From: Apostichopus japonicus
Taxonomy: Eukaryota; Echinodermata; Holothuroidea; Aspidochirotida; Stichopodidae
NCBI RefSeq assembly: GCF_037975245.1
Contig: NC_092565.1
Coordinates: forward strand, 23,331,499 to 23,395,498
Reading direction: 5' to 3'
Length of the DNA stretch: 64,000 nucleotides
Under the pieces are notes generated by a model. It saw only the letters and a program-made list of their open reading frames with translations, was not told where the DNA came from and made no database searches. The translations under genes were made by a program, and so were the position numbers. Shown in pieces: positions 52,501-63,891 of the stretch; position 1 is the stretch's first letter, and each line of letters starts with the position of its first letter.

Positions 52501-53202
52501 ATTCTGGTTTAATATTGATACATTATGAAGAAAAGAAACAAATTCATCAACTTTTCCTTGGTAAAGTACTAGATCTTCAAAGATGAATACTTTATGAGCT
52601 GATTTAATTGTAAACCCAACAAGTTTAAAATTCAAAATAAACAAAAACTATTAGCAAACTGCATATCCACTAGAGAGCCTGTGTAAGAGAATGCGTAAAA
52701 GTAAGTGGGCCTGACGATTCAATCCTAGCAGGATGATCTTCTTCAGAGGCTGAGTGACAACTTGTCATTCAGTCTATGAAGAAGATCCTGCTAGGATCGA
52801 AACGTCAGGCCCACTTAATTTTACACAAGGTTTAATTTCTTGAGATTTCTGTATTTGAATAATTCCATGTTTCAAATGCTACGTCCTAGACTCATGACCC
52901 AACTGAATGAACTTATGTACAAATGGTTTGGCTATTTTAACCTCCAATAAATTTCAAAAAGTAAGAATATCATATCGGAAGAGTCAGAAATGCAGTTTGC
53001 CGAAGGAGAGTTTGTTCCTGTTGTTAAGGAAATTCACGTCAAAATTGAATGGGTTTTTGATTTCGTCAATATTTGTAGGACCTTCTGGAGACATATACTT
53101 TTTCCTTCATCTCATCCGCCGAACGGAGACGGCATTCACTGGAAAAGAATCCCAACCCCAGGATTTGTCACCAAAAATGGAAATTCTTTCCACTCCTGTT
53201 GA
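40535..53202 (+). CDS. ZDHHC16: ZDHHC16, DHHC-type protein S-palmitoyltransferase
   Basis: Integral-membrane enzyme that transfers palmitate to protein cysteines, typically in ER/Golgi membranes. Eight coding exons join in frame: 40535-40714, 41698-41892, 45900-46017, 48005-48138, 49431-49505, 50505-50726, 51770-51840 and 53079-53202. The product is 372 aa (human ZDHHC16 is 377). The cysteine-rich domain starts at C136-KK-C139 and includes THHC (147-150), C153 and C156. DHHC spans 161-164 with C164 as the acyl carrier; the motif is split from P165 by the intron at 46018. Hydrophobic helices lie near 61-82, 90-110, 178-200 and 262-285. GETSIE follows the last helix (the TTxE position), and NPYDFG-x-NW lies in the C-tail as in the orthologue. 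The ATG is 6 nt after an acceptor, so a 5' UTR exon lies upstream. Introns are heavily loaded with repeats; the coding frame is intact. Confidence 0.95.
40862..41223 (-). mobile_element. tRNA-derived SINE, minus-strand copy (ZDHHC16 intron 1)
   Basis: Reverse complement begins with a tRNA-like head containing 'ggttcgagcc' and 'gtggacttgtgatctaagg', shared with the plus-strand copy at 978-1305. It then has 'cttgggcaaggcactt' and 'ctctcttcacccaggtgta', and ends 'gcgctttataaataacgggg' with an (ATT)n-like tail. The 3' end matches that of the LINE relic ending at 44428. Confidence 0.8.
43176..43520 (+). repeat. Two tandem units of about 179 bp (ZDHHC16 intron 2)
   Basis: Each unit carries 'tgatcagactacctgtaaat', 'gcgttaccatggtaatat' and 'tctgtttgcttcaaggtatt'. 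The copies differ at scattered sites. The second starts near 43355. Confidence 0.9.
44110..44428 (+). mobile_element. CR1/L2-like LINE 3' end relic (ZDHHC16 intron 2)
   Basis: A frame encodes [15 protein letters not shown], then [20 protein letters not shown], and later L-N-C-F-K-K-Q-L and a stop. This matches the C-terminal tail of CR1/L2-type reverse transcriptases (Y.P.R.LRS..., ...R.FS...P.LWN.LP, F K..L). It ends with 'agcgctttataaatac' and a (TGAT)n-like tail. The element is 5'-truncated and carries at least one stop. Confidence 0.8.
46115..46672 (+). repeat. 16-bp minisatellite with 206-bp higher-order period (ZDHHC16 intron 3)
   Basis: Unit aaagcctaccaccccc, about 35 copies, C-rich on the sense strand. 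Variant units (cactccc, cctacaa, aaaacc, a shortened 'accccaaacc', cctacga) recur in the same order about 206 bp apart (for example 'taccactccc' at 46151 and at 46357). This shows that a block of about 13 units was itself duplicated. The 16-bp unit keeps all frames open and produces false Pro/Lys/Thr-rich frames. Confidence 0.93.
47203..47718 (+). repeat. 47-bp minisatellite, about 11 copies (ZDHHC16 intron 3)
   Basis: Unit contains 'cacccgtaggctctatgtat' and 'gctttgtggagatattacct'. Spacing between the first two starts is 47 bp (47206, 47253). Some units are shortened or have single-base variants. A spurious frame with [11 protein letters not shown] repeats results. Confidence 0.93.
48859..49239. 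mobile_element. hAT-type MITE, 381 bp, perfect target duplication (ZDHHC16 intron 4)
   Basis: TIRs 'cataggcgtagg' and its reverse complement 'cctacgcctatg', followed inward by G/C-rich sequence. A perfect 8-bp duplication AACACATG lies at 48851-48858 and 49240-49247. The TIR differs from those of the MITEs at 23360 and 38332, so this is a third family. No transposase is present. Confidence 0.93.
52695..52824. repeat. 130-bp inverted repeat (ZDHHC16 intron 7)
   Basis: Left arm 'gtaagtgggcctgacg' to 'gatcttcttcag' pairs with right arm 'tgaagaagatcctgctagga' to 'cgtcaggcccacttaa'. The centre has a smaller palindrome (tgaca acttg tgtca type). The arm contains the small hairpin 'gatcctgctaggatc' followed by 'gaaac', a layout reminiscent of hammerhead-type motifs in Penelope-like retroelements, though the required core is not intact. 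Confidence 0.75.
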
Positions 53203-53340
53203 CGAACAGGTTGTGGGGTTCCATCATCTCATGTGCCAAATGAAGACTGAACTCACTGGAAAAAGAATCCCAATGCCAGGATTCGTCACAAAGAATGGGA
53301 ATGCTTTCCACTCCTGTTGACGTACAGGTTGTGTGTGTGA
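53107..53340 (+). repeat. Tandem duplication of the ZDHHC16 terminal exon end
   Basis: About 117 bp including the last about 31 codons, the stop and 15 bp of 3' UTR are repeated directly. Copy 2 (53224 onward) keeps 'gtgccaaatgaagactgaac' in place of 'ccgccgaacggagacggcat' and carries one extra A ('ggaaaaagaat'), which shifts its frame relative to copy 1. Copy 2 lies after the stop, so it is untranslated 3' UTR. Confidence 0.9.
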
Positions 53341-54619
53341 GTTTGAATCAAACCATATGCAGCCCAAGCATAAGGCAACATTCAGGAGTTGAGTCATAGT
53401 GAAGCAGTAACATGGCAGTTTGTAATATGCAGTATTCATTAGATCTAGCATACTTAACAGAAGTAAGGTCTGTGCATTTCATCTCAAATGGTGTCATTTG
53501 TCTGAATACCGAGGAAATGAAATACAGATTAAAATAGCAAGTTAAGGGAAGCGAATATCCCGATGTAGTTTGATATCGGGTTGTATAGGATGAGCAGAGA
53601 TGTGATACCTTGTTATGTGCTATGACAGTATCTGAAGGATCCTGACTGCCCACCCTGGTGATGAGATGCAGATGCCTAACAACTAACAATTTGATAGCTC
53701 AGTTCTGTACAGTCCCATCACATCTCTGCTGATCCTATACAACCTAATTATCAAAGTAGATTATGTACAGGAATCCTCTCAAAGGTCACACCGAGCTTTT
53801 GGCTACGAGAGGTGGACTGTTTTTATTTTGATGCTTGGAGTTGGATCCAACACCTAGTGAACCATTTAGTATTCGGTTTGCTCCACGAGTATGAAATTCC
53901 GTCGAGATGGCACAGATAAACTATGCAGCAAGATTGAACCAAAGTATTTGATGACCCTGAATTTATTAATCAATTTTATTAAATTAAATAATCAATGATG
54001 ACAAGAATGGATCGAGAGACTAGAATGGGGTGGTTGTTCTTTATCAGAGAAGAATTTTTTTTATAATTGAACTGAATCCATCTGCAAGCAGTACTTTGAA
54101 CCATTTTAAATGTTATTTCTATATTTCTCAATCATGATGCACACAGTTTAATCACTTCATTCTGTGCAATTTTTTTGTACCCAGAGTCATTTCAAAATAT
54201 TTTGCTAATTCCCTCTGTTGGAAGAATACTTGAAACTTCTTCAGGATTATGATATATGAGGATGGGTGGGGGGGGGGTGGGGAAGTTAGGGGATTAATGC
54301 CAATCAGGATGCTTAAGTTTTTCGTGATTTACAGTGAAATAAGTGTCAAAGTAAGAATGTAGAATTGCAAATTATGTTGCTTGGATGTTTTCTTAATGTG
54401 AAAGAAACAGCAGGACAGCAGCGACCAATAAAAAGTTGGCCTTAAACGGCAAATAAATTTACTTTGAGTTCCTTGTCGCACAAAGTGAAAACATTCCATT
54501 TATTATAAAGCAGTTACTTTATTAATAATTTTGTTGTACAGTTCTTAACGATGTTCCTCCATTTTCTGCCACACACATTCAAACCAATGTCGAAATGTTC
54601 TCTCTAAATTCTATGCAGT
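53341..54619. other. ZDHHC16 3' UTR or intergenic
   Basis: A G-rich quadruplex candidate lies at 54264-54291. An AATAAA occurs near 54453, but whether it ends the transcript is unknown. No further gene is seen. Confidence 0.4.
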
Positions 54620-57022
54620 TATTCAACAGTAAAAAGGTGCATTATGTCTGTTTTGACATGGAAACAGTGAATTGATGATGACAACATCTACAGCCCCAAT
54701 TCTTATATTAAGAGAAGGCCCGGCTTTATAGGTCTCTTACAAATTTTAATTGTGGTTATTGTTTTTCAGCTAAGTGTAATGCATTTTTGTTTCCAGGGTA
54801 ACAGACTTACTCTGGTAACTAACAAGTATGTTCATTTTCGAAAACATTTCTTGGCGACAAATAGTATGCCGAGCAAGCAACAGGCAGATTTAAATAGCTT
54901 TAGCGTATTGGGATATTGTACCAGCAAATAATCCAGGGGGCAAATAGTTGTTGGAAAAGTAGGTAAAAAAAAAATACTCGGAGCTCTGGCTATGAAGAGT
55001 ATTTGTGTAGTTTTATTGTTCCATTCTTGTGAAGTCTAATATTAGTGTTTGATATAAAATTCATTTTCAGATGTCTTGTTGCTCAATATGAATAAGCCTG
55101 TGACAGATTCACAGTAATGTATGTATCTTGCAGGAAATAGCAGTTTCTAGGACACCTGTTAGGTTTACAAACTTTGTTTAGCATTAAATAAAGAAATTGA
55201 TAAGGATCTATGCTCAAAGACCTTACCAATTTTGTCATCTTGCAAAGCCCTTTGAAACACGAACCAGGTAAATTGTTACACATTTTCATCTCGGTTTATT
55301 CATTCCAAATTTTGATACAAAGTATAAAAAAAACTGCAGTTTTTTCGGTTGGGTGGGGGGGGGGCAGTCTAAAACCCCTTGGATCAAATTGATGACTAAT
55401 ATGAGTATCAAAGTTGTGATCTGTAAGAGACTACAATGCATCACTAATTGATAATGCTACCTACTGACTTGTGCTCAGTATAATGTTCTTCTTGATAAAT
55501 CCTTGAAACCGGGTAAATTTGGAATGTTTGCTCAGCTGTCAATGTTTTTTGTATTTATGAGATTTATCAAAATGCATCTTTTGTAGAAATATTCTTTTCC
55601 TGTAACGATAAATTTATTGTAATATTATTAAGAAATACAAAGACATTTTCAGCTGAAGTGCCGTGATGGCATCAGTCATTCTGCTGTGGCCAGATACATT
55701 AAGCAAATATCACAAACTTTGTATACAATTCAGATCTTCTTGATTCAAAATGCTATTAGGATGAGGTTTTTTGTCGTATTAAAGGTGCCAACATTTTCAA
55801 CAATCATGCTAACCAATCAACTGCAGCCACCAGAAATTCTTTTTAATTATTAGTTTGTTAGAAAATAATATACATTACATATGGATTTTAAATCTGGTGT
55901 TAAATTGTGAAACAGACGGCAATCTGAAGATAAGTTAAATGAATAAACTAAAAGTGATAGTTTTTGGATCTGTCATGTTTCCCTGCCATGTTTTTTTATT
56001 TGTGATTTGATTATAGAAATGTTTTTAGCCAGAAAGTTAGTTTTGGTGTATCACTGTCTAGCAAAGACACAAATTATGTTAGAAGATTATGTTGTGAAGT
56101 TTTCTGCACCATACTTGGGAGTGAATGTGCTGGTCTCATCATTTCTGTCTCTGTGTGTGAACAGACAGCTCTCAGTGTCTAAATTGCAGCTCCCTGGTAT
56201 AAAGAAGTCAATTTATTGTGCATCTATTATTGGCTTTGGTGCTATATCATACACTGATGGTTGCGGTCTTCAATGTCCCATAATGCAACAGTCCGCAGAT
56301 TATTTTCAGTAGGTCACAAGACTTTTCAAGAATGTCAGAAAGTTATCTAGTTTTCAGAACTTGTGATAGATTAGGTTACTTGATTTAACAACCAGTCCAC
56401 AATCTAAGCTAGTTTTCATGCATTGTGAGCATTAATTCTCAAAGTGGCTGGTCCGTGGCTCGTTCCGGATGGAATATCCTGGGTCATGGGACTAAAAGTT
56501 TGCCGCCTGCTATTGTAAGGTATCTGTATTAATTTGTGCTTTAATCCATTCTTTCATTCAACTTTTTTTTGTGATTTGCCAAATTACTTTCAGTTGCAAA
56601 AAAGTTAACATAAAGTGGAATGTGAAAAGGTTGATTCATTTATTTATTTTAATGTGGGCACAATGACTGAACAGACTTGATTACTTTGTAGTGGTAACAA
56701 AGGGGGGAGGGGAAGGCGTCAATATGGTTTGATCGCTGAAAAAGGTGCAATGTACATTGATAAATAATCTAAGAAATTGAAGGGCAGTGTAATTTAAAAA
56801 AAAAAAATGATGTATTGTTTAGCTGAATCAGATTATTGATTTTAATATGCTGTTAAAGCAGTAAAATAGATTTTGATCAGTAGATTTTATTACTTTCTTG
56901 CCAATTATTAAGGTCTTTATGTAACTTGGTTTGTTTTAACGACTATGTTTATAAAGACAGGGTCTTGCTCTTCCTGGAATTGTCTCCAGAAATCATGTAC
57001 CCTCCTAGGACTGTCCTGGAAA
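54620..57022 (+). repeat. Direct repeat of about 2.4 kb, copy 1
   Basis: Matches 61213-63891 along its whole length, from 'tattcaacagtaaaaaggtg' to 'ggactgtcctggaa', with frequent single-base differences and small indels. It includes a frame of 101 codons at 56007-56312 that is broken in copy 2, so I do not call it a gene. The copies are in the same orientation, 6.6 kb apart, and could be a segmental duplication or two members of an unnamed repeat. Confidence 0.92.
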
Positions 57023-60000
57023 TAAGGGTATAAAGATCTTTGTATAATTTCAGTGTGTAAATGCACATTTTTAATCATCTTTCTTCATGAACTGCAGTTT
57101 CCCCAGTTTAAAGGTACTGTGTTCATTTGGGGGAAGTATCAAAAAGATCAATCGATTTATGGAATTGATTACTGCCACCACCAAAGCATTAAGATCCCTG
57201 CTGAGACATTTCTCTTATCCAAAATCCTAAATGAATTTGACGGTTGGAATTTCCAGAAATGGACATTTGAAATGCTTTCAGATATACTTTTTATGATGGT
57301 AATTTTTGGTAATTTAGTGCCAATAGTAAAGACTGTCAAAATCCTGCTCATTTGATATTTAACGTCCATGTGAGATGTAAAAATGTATTGAAGTGTCTAG
57401 AAGCACTAAACAGCTCTCACTAAAATGACATTTGATTTCTTTATGGAAGGTAACCCACAAAGTACAAAACAACAACTGACCAAAGAGGATACTTTTCACG
57501 TTTTTCTTTTCAAATTGTAAATTTCAACAGCACAAGCTCTTGATTTGGTGCGTAGCGTTAATTGTAAACAATGTAGAGAGGAACGTACTGCTTTCTGATT
57601 CTTTAGGAATTTGACTTATATTAGAGATCAAGATTATCGCCATCAATACTGTGGTGTCACAATAAGGAATGGACCGGGGGCGTTTGCGGGGGAGAGGGAC
57701 CGGAGGAGGGTATTCTTGTACTCATGTATAATGGTGTTTCAAATCATGTGCTTGATTTTCTTTTGTATGCTATCCGGAATCAGCTGTATAATTTGTTTGC
57801 ATAACCTTTTATGCTCAAATGACAAAATACTTGAGTATAATTTGTATTTGTATTAAATCTGTATAATTGAGTACAAGGAAAAATCTTGTTTTTATTTCCC
57901 CGTGTCTGAAAAACTACTGCCATTCCAGTTTTTTGCAGCTTAATGTTTAAACAGAAATACGAAGTAACTGACATTTAAACCCATTTGTATTCATTGTTCA
58001 TTATTTAAATTGGTATGTTATATGAAGGTTTGGTTTTTAATCCCCTGCTGAAATCCCTGTTTCTCCTCGTGTTAAAAAAAAGTCTGAGATAGCCACTTGA
58101 CATAAGTACAGTTCTCACTAATCCTGACAGCAAAGTCAGCAAGAAAGCAAAATGTCTGTATCATTAATGATTACAAAACAGTCAATTAAGGACAGACGAT
58201 GAGAATCATATGTTACAAACATTTATTCTATCAAGTTTGAATTTCTGAAAGTGAAAAATATTACAAAGGGAAAGGTTTGCAAAATATGATTAAAAGACTG
58301 TACATTTTCATTGACGAAAATGGGTAAATTACAGAATAGAAAAGGTAGTGAGAAATACTGTTTCATCAAATTATCTATTAGTAACATGAGTTATGGGTGA
58401 CAAAGGCCTAATTAGAGAGGGAGGGGCTTTCAGCCCCTGGGCCTGATGTCAATCTGGTGAAATATGGGGAAATAAAAGTATGTATGTATTTCTCATTTTC
58501 AAGATAATGATGAATACAGGAACTACATGAGAAAAAAAAAAGTAATTTCTCACAGCGTCAAACCAGTATTGACAATTTGACGATACAACGTAATGGCATT
58601 TATACTGTGCCTCCAGTCACCACTGTGGCGCCCAAATATTCAAGAAAAGTCAAAATTACAGTGATAAGTATTCAAACTTTAAAGAAGCGTTATGGCCACT
58701 CTCTAATGCATTTTAGCTTGCTTAGAATCTTTTCCTCCTACTAATTTAAGTCTTCTTTGATGTTTTAGGAACAACTTAACAGATTTAATACAATCTCTTT
58801 TGAGCAATCTCTGTCTTGCTAAAATTTAGAAAGGGAAATAGTTCTGTGGATGCTCTCATATAAATCCTTAAGGAAAAGCATTACTTTTGTTAAGTCACCA
58901 AGACACTAAATGTATCACTGAATATTAAATACATCTTGATAGTAATCAGATAAATCATAACCGGCTATTCTGCACACCTATCAAAAACATGCAAGATATT
59001 CAAATTTGATTATAAATATGCATATTTGTTCTCAGTTCAAAAGCAGCCATTGTAATAATCAGTTAGTACACAAACCTATTATAAATAGAAGTTCTCAAAC
59101 AACTGATACACAAACAACACAAGCCCACTGCTTCAAGGTACTTATATTAAGACAAGTCTTTCTATTCTTTTAAATAAATGAATGAATTTTTTTTCTGAGT
59201 TCTCATATGTAAATTAATTAACTCTTGTTAAAGAACAACAAAAAAACTGGAGACAGTCATTATGAGAGTACTTCAAAAGAAGTATTTTGTAAATTAGAAA
59301 GAATTTCATCACGGGATAGTGATATACTGTACATTCTGATTCAAACTATGGAAGATGTGATCCTTGTAACTACCTAGCCGACCGCAAACCTCAAATTTGT
59401 GGGAGGAATTTCGGGAAGTTTATTAGTCTGCATGGATAATTTTGTCTGTGTAAAAAAGGGTATTTTCTGATGAACCAGAGCTTACTTGCAAATTTACTTA
59501 AACATCGATTTACAAAAAAACACTCTTATTATACAAAACAAAAAAAGCTTGAAAGTAAATTAACTATGCTTTGGTAACAAGTAATGGTCTACTGTATGAA
59601 AGATAATGTTATTTGAATATTTACATGAATGTAGTGAATAGTATTTGAAGTAACTTCAACAGGTAGTCCCACATCTCTCACTAAATGTTGAACATTCTTC
59701 TCCAGTTTTAAAAGGGCCATAGAGAAACATTTGTTGTGCAAATTGCAAGACAGATTAAAAAACCTCAGCAAACCTAGATTGACAAATTTACATGCTAGGC
59801 CAATAGGGCGACTCAACCCCCAGATCTTGCAGGCCTGCACAATGGATTTTTCGCAGGATTGTGGGTCATTTTCCCCCCTCCATTTTGGAGGGTGGGGAGG
59901 CAGGCAGACCAAGATTGAAAACTCACAGATTTGACCCGTGATGTGCATTGAATACAAATCAAGTTGAGGAGAACTGCACATTTGTAGGAGAGAGTTCATA

Positions 60001-61212
60001 GTTTAGCACTTTGATTTGCTTTATTTAAGACTACTGCTACATAAATACAAAACCATGTTCAATTCTAATCTGCCACAAAATGTTGCAGCTTTGAGCAAAA
60101 TATAAAGATACCTGATTTAATCAAGACAACCGCCATCTTGCAACCCCCTCCTAGTTCCCTATCAATTTCAATCTCCAATTGCAATCGATTGCTATCAAAC
60201 ATTTTAAGTTTAAAAATCTAGTGGTAGAAGACCAAGGTGATTAAATCAACATTTTAATGAATTATTCAGTGAATTCTATTACTAACATTTTTTTTTTCTA
60301 CTTTGCTAATTTCTTTATTTAATCAATTATTAAAAGGAATCATTTTAGAATTTCAGACAGAAAATGTTCCAAACTTGAGGAATGGTATACTGACAATTAA
60401 CAAGTCAAGTGGGCATTGTTAGTTTTACATAAATATCATTAACTAAAGAATGTAGCTATGGTTATGAAAGAGAAGAGCTGCATTATTTTCATTACCCATA
60501 CAGAAAATGGAACAGCCTGATGGAATTCAAATGTATCATTTTTGGTTTTCCTTAATGTTAACGAGTTTATGCTTCATGAGTGAATAACCAGATCTAAGTT
60601 GAAAATTTAGTAGTAATTCTTAATTTTTTATGATATCCACCCACATCTTAGTTGCTAGGAATTACAAGATGACCATGACAGCTTAGAATAAAGAAGGCAG
60701 CCTTTCACTGTGTTAGTAGAACCAATGGATGCTTCTTCATGTTCACTGTATGAAGTTCAGTTTAAGCTTTTAATATAAAATACTACCTTGTTGAGGTAAT
60801 CACATTCCAAATTTGAGTCTGTTAAATAACAAAGCTTTTTTTGTGTTGCGTTTGCCAACATTCTGGTTGTCAGACACATTAACCTTGAAAGGACATATCA
60901 AAGTACAGAACATTATAAGACTATTAATTATGTTACTTTGGTCAACCAAACTTGCACCAAGAGTGACAAAATTAGCCTGCACTCCAATTAACATCCCTTA
61001 ACATCCAACACCCCTTGAACGTTCTGAACTGTTTCATACTGTAATGAAACAGTTTACAACATTAAAGAAATACTTCATTGGCTGAAGTTGCTTGTTAATA
61101 AAAAAGTGTCCAATATTTTCTGCATCAATTTGTCAAAACAACATCCTCATAGCATTTTGTATGACAAAGATGTGAATTTTTCAAATTTGGTAATATTTTG
61201 TGAAATGAATCC
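57023..61212. other. Spacer between the two direct-repeat copies
   Basis: No domain is recognised. One possible exon starts at 57608 after 'gattctttag' and encodes a segment containing YRHQYCGVTIRNGPG, but no donor or partner exon is clear. Otherwise AT-rich DNA. Confidence 0.35.
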
Positions 61213-63891
61213 TATTCAACAGTAAAAAGGTGCATTATGTCTGTTTTGACATGGAAACAGTGAATTGACAATGACAACATTTACAGCCCCAATTCTTATA
61301 TTAAGAGAAGGCCTGGCTTTATAGGTCTCTTACAAATTTAATTGTGGTTATTGTTTTTCAGCTAAGTGTAATGCATTTTTGTTTCCAGGGTAACAGACTT
61401 ACTCTGGTAACTAACAAGTATGTTCATTTTCGAAAACATTTCTTGGCGACAAGTAGTATGCCGAGCAAGCAACAGGCAGATTTAAATAGCTTTAGCGTAT
61501 TGGGATATTGTACCAGCAAATATTCCAGGGGGCAAATAATTGTTGGAAAAGTAGGTAAAAAAAAATACTCGGAGCTCTGGCTATGAAGAGTATTTGTGTA
61601 GATTTATTGTTCCATTCTTGTGAAGTCTAATATTAGTGTTTGATATAAAATTCATTTCCAGATGTCTTGTTGCTCAAAATGAATAAGCCTGTGACAGATT
61701 CACAGTAATGTATGTATCTTGCAAGAAATAGCATAGTTCTAGGACACCTTTTAGGTTTACAAACTTTGTTTAGCATTAAATAAAGAAAGGATTTATGCTC
61801 AAAGACCTTACCAATTTTGTCATCTTGCAAAGCCGTTTGAAACACGAACCAGGTAAATTGTTACACATTTTCATCTCGGTTTATTCATTCCAAATTTTGA
61901 TACAAAGTAAAAAAAAAACTGCAGATTTTTCGGTGGGGTGGGGGGGGGGCAGTCTAAAACCCCTTGGATCAAATTGATGACTAATATGAGTATCAAAGTT
62001 GTGGTCTGTAAGAGACTACAATGCATCACTAATTGATAATGGTACCTACTGACTTATGCTCAGTATAATGTTCTTCTTGATAAATCCTTGAAACTGAGTA
62101 AATTTGGGATGTTTGCTCAGCTGTCAATGTTTTTTGTATTTAAGAAATTCATCAAAATGCATCTTTTTGTAGAAATATTCTTTTCCTGTAAGGATAAATT
62201 TATTGTCATATTATTAAGAAATACAAAGTCATTTTCAGCTGAAGTGCCGTGATGGCATCAGTCATTCCGCTATGGCCAGATGCATTAAGCAAATATCACC
62301 AAATTTGTAAACAATTCAGATCTTCTTGATTCAAACTGCTATTAGGATGAGGTTTTTTGTCGTAAGGTGCCAACATTTTCAACAATCATGCTAACCGATC
62401 AACTTCAGCCACCAGAAATTCTTTTTAATTATTAGTTTGTTAGAAAATAATATACATTACATATGGATTTAATAATATACATTACATATGGATTTTAAAT
62501 CTGGTGTTAAATTGTGAAACAGATAGCAATCTGAAGATAAGTTAAATGAATAAACTAAAATTGACTTGTGTTTGGAACAGTCATGTTTCCCTGCCATGTT
62601 TTTTGATTTGTGAATTGATTAAAGACATGATTTAAGCCAGAAAGTTAGTTTTGGTGTGTCACTGTCTAGCTAAGACACAAATTATGTTAGAAGGTTATGT
62701 TCTGAAGTTTTCTGCACCATACTCGGGAGTGAATGTACTGGTCTCATCATTTCTGTCTCTGTGTGTGAACAGAGAGCTGTCAGTGTCTAAATTGCAGCTC
62801 CCTGGTATAAATAAGTCTTAAAGTCAATTTATTGTTCATCTATTGGCTTTGGTGCTATATCATACACTGATGGTTGTTGTCTTCATTAATCCCGTAAGGC
62901 AACAGTCCACAGACTACTTTCAGTAGGTCACGAGACTTTTCAAGAATGTCAGGAATTCATCTAGTTTTCAGAACTTATAGATTAGGTTACTTGAGTTAAC
63001 ATCCAGTCCACAATCTAAGCTAGATCACTTCTCAGACTTTTGGCTAAGATTATGTGTAATATCTGTTCCCTTTCAAGGGGAATGGTGATGCACACCCGAC
63101 GATGATCACACACTCACAGTCCCGATGCAAGGGGACTGGGGTTGAGAGCGGATCAGTCGTTTGCTAGTTTGATTTTTCGTGCCCTTGGGGTCTTTCCTGG
63201 GTGACTATTCTTAAAAAGTATCTAAGCTAGTTTTCCTGCATTCTGAGCATTCATTCTCAAAGTGTTGGGTCGTGGCTCGTTCCAGACTCAGTATCCTGGG
63301 TCATGGGACTAAAAGTTTGCTGCCTGCTATTGTAAGGTATATGTATTAATTTGTGCTTTAATCCATTCTTTCATCTAACTTTTTTTGTAATTTGCCATAT
63401 TACTTTCAGTTGCAAAAAAGTTAACACAAAGTGGAATGTGAAAAGGTTGATTTATTTATTTATTGTAATGAGGGCACAATGACTGTACAGACTTGATTAC
63501 TTTGTAGATTGGTATTATAAGTAGCATATTTTGTTGAGGGGGTTGTGACAGGAGAGCGGTAACAAAGGGCGAAGGGTAAGGGGGGGGGGCATCAATATGG
63601 TTTGATCGCTGAAAAAGGTGCAATGTACATTGATTAATATTCTAAGAAATTAAAGGGCAGTGTAATTTTAAAAAAAAATCATGTATTGTTTAGCTGAATC
63701 AGATTATTGATGTTAATATGCTGTTAAAGCAGTAAATCAGTTTTTGATCAGTAGATTTTATTACTTTCTTGCCAATTATTAAGGTCTTCATGTAACTTGG
63801 TTTGTTTTAGGAAGTTGCTTATAAAGACAGGGTCTTGCTCGTCCTGGAATAGTCACCGGAATGCATGTACCCTCCCAGGACTGTCCTGGAA
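61213..63891 (+). repeat. Direct repeat of about 2.4 kb, copy 2, with insertions
   Basis: Second copy of the block at 54620-57022. It differs by the 196-bp retroposon at 63024-63219, a short local duplication of 'aatatacattacatatggat' near 62450-62490, and an extra about 50 bp near 63510-63560 relative to copy 1. The remainder aligns base for base with scattered changes. Confidence 0.92.
63024..63219 (+). mobile_element. U2-snRNA-headed retroposon (SINEU-like) with 11-bp target duplication
   Basis: The first about 46 bases follow the 5' end of U2 snRNA: 'atcacttctcagacttttgg' then 'ctaagat', 'tgtgtaatatctgttc', with a few changes (the branch-site pairing GTAGTA reads GTAATA). The rest does not resemble U2. 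It has a perfect 7-bp stem (cagtccc/gggactg), an Sm-like 'gatttttcg' and a possible 3' hairpin, and ends 'cttaaaaagt'. Target duplications ATCTAAGCTAG flank it (63013-63023 and 63220-63230). Copy 1 of the enclosing repeat shows the empty site with one ATCTAAGCTAG near 56402. It is either a U2-headed SINE or a retrocopy of a divergent or chimeric U2-like RNA. Confidence 0.88.

Noticed and set aside
56007-56312. 101-codon frame as a gene
   Set aside because: The matching stretch in repeat copy 2 (about 62630-62930) is broken by stops and indels, so the frame is not conserved.
57611-57856. 81-codon frame as a coding exon
   Set aside because: A reasonable acceptor precedes it, but no donor, domain or partner exon was found; kept only as a note.
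63024-63219. Working U2 snRNA gene
   Set aside because: Changes in the 5' domain, loss of U2 similarity after about 46 bases and flanking target duplications show a retroposed copy.
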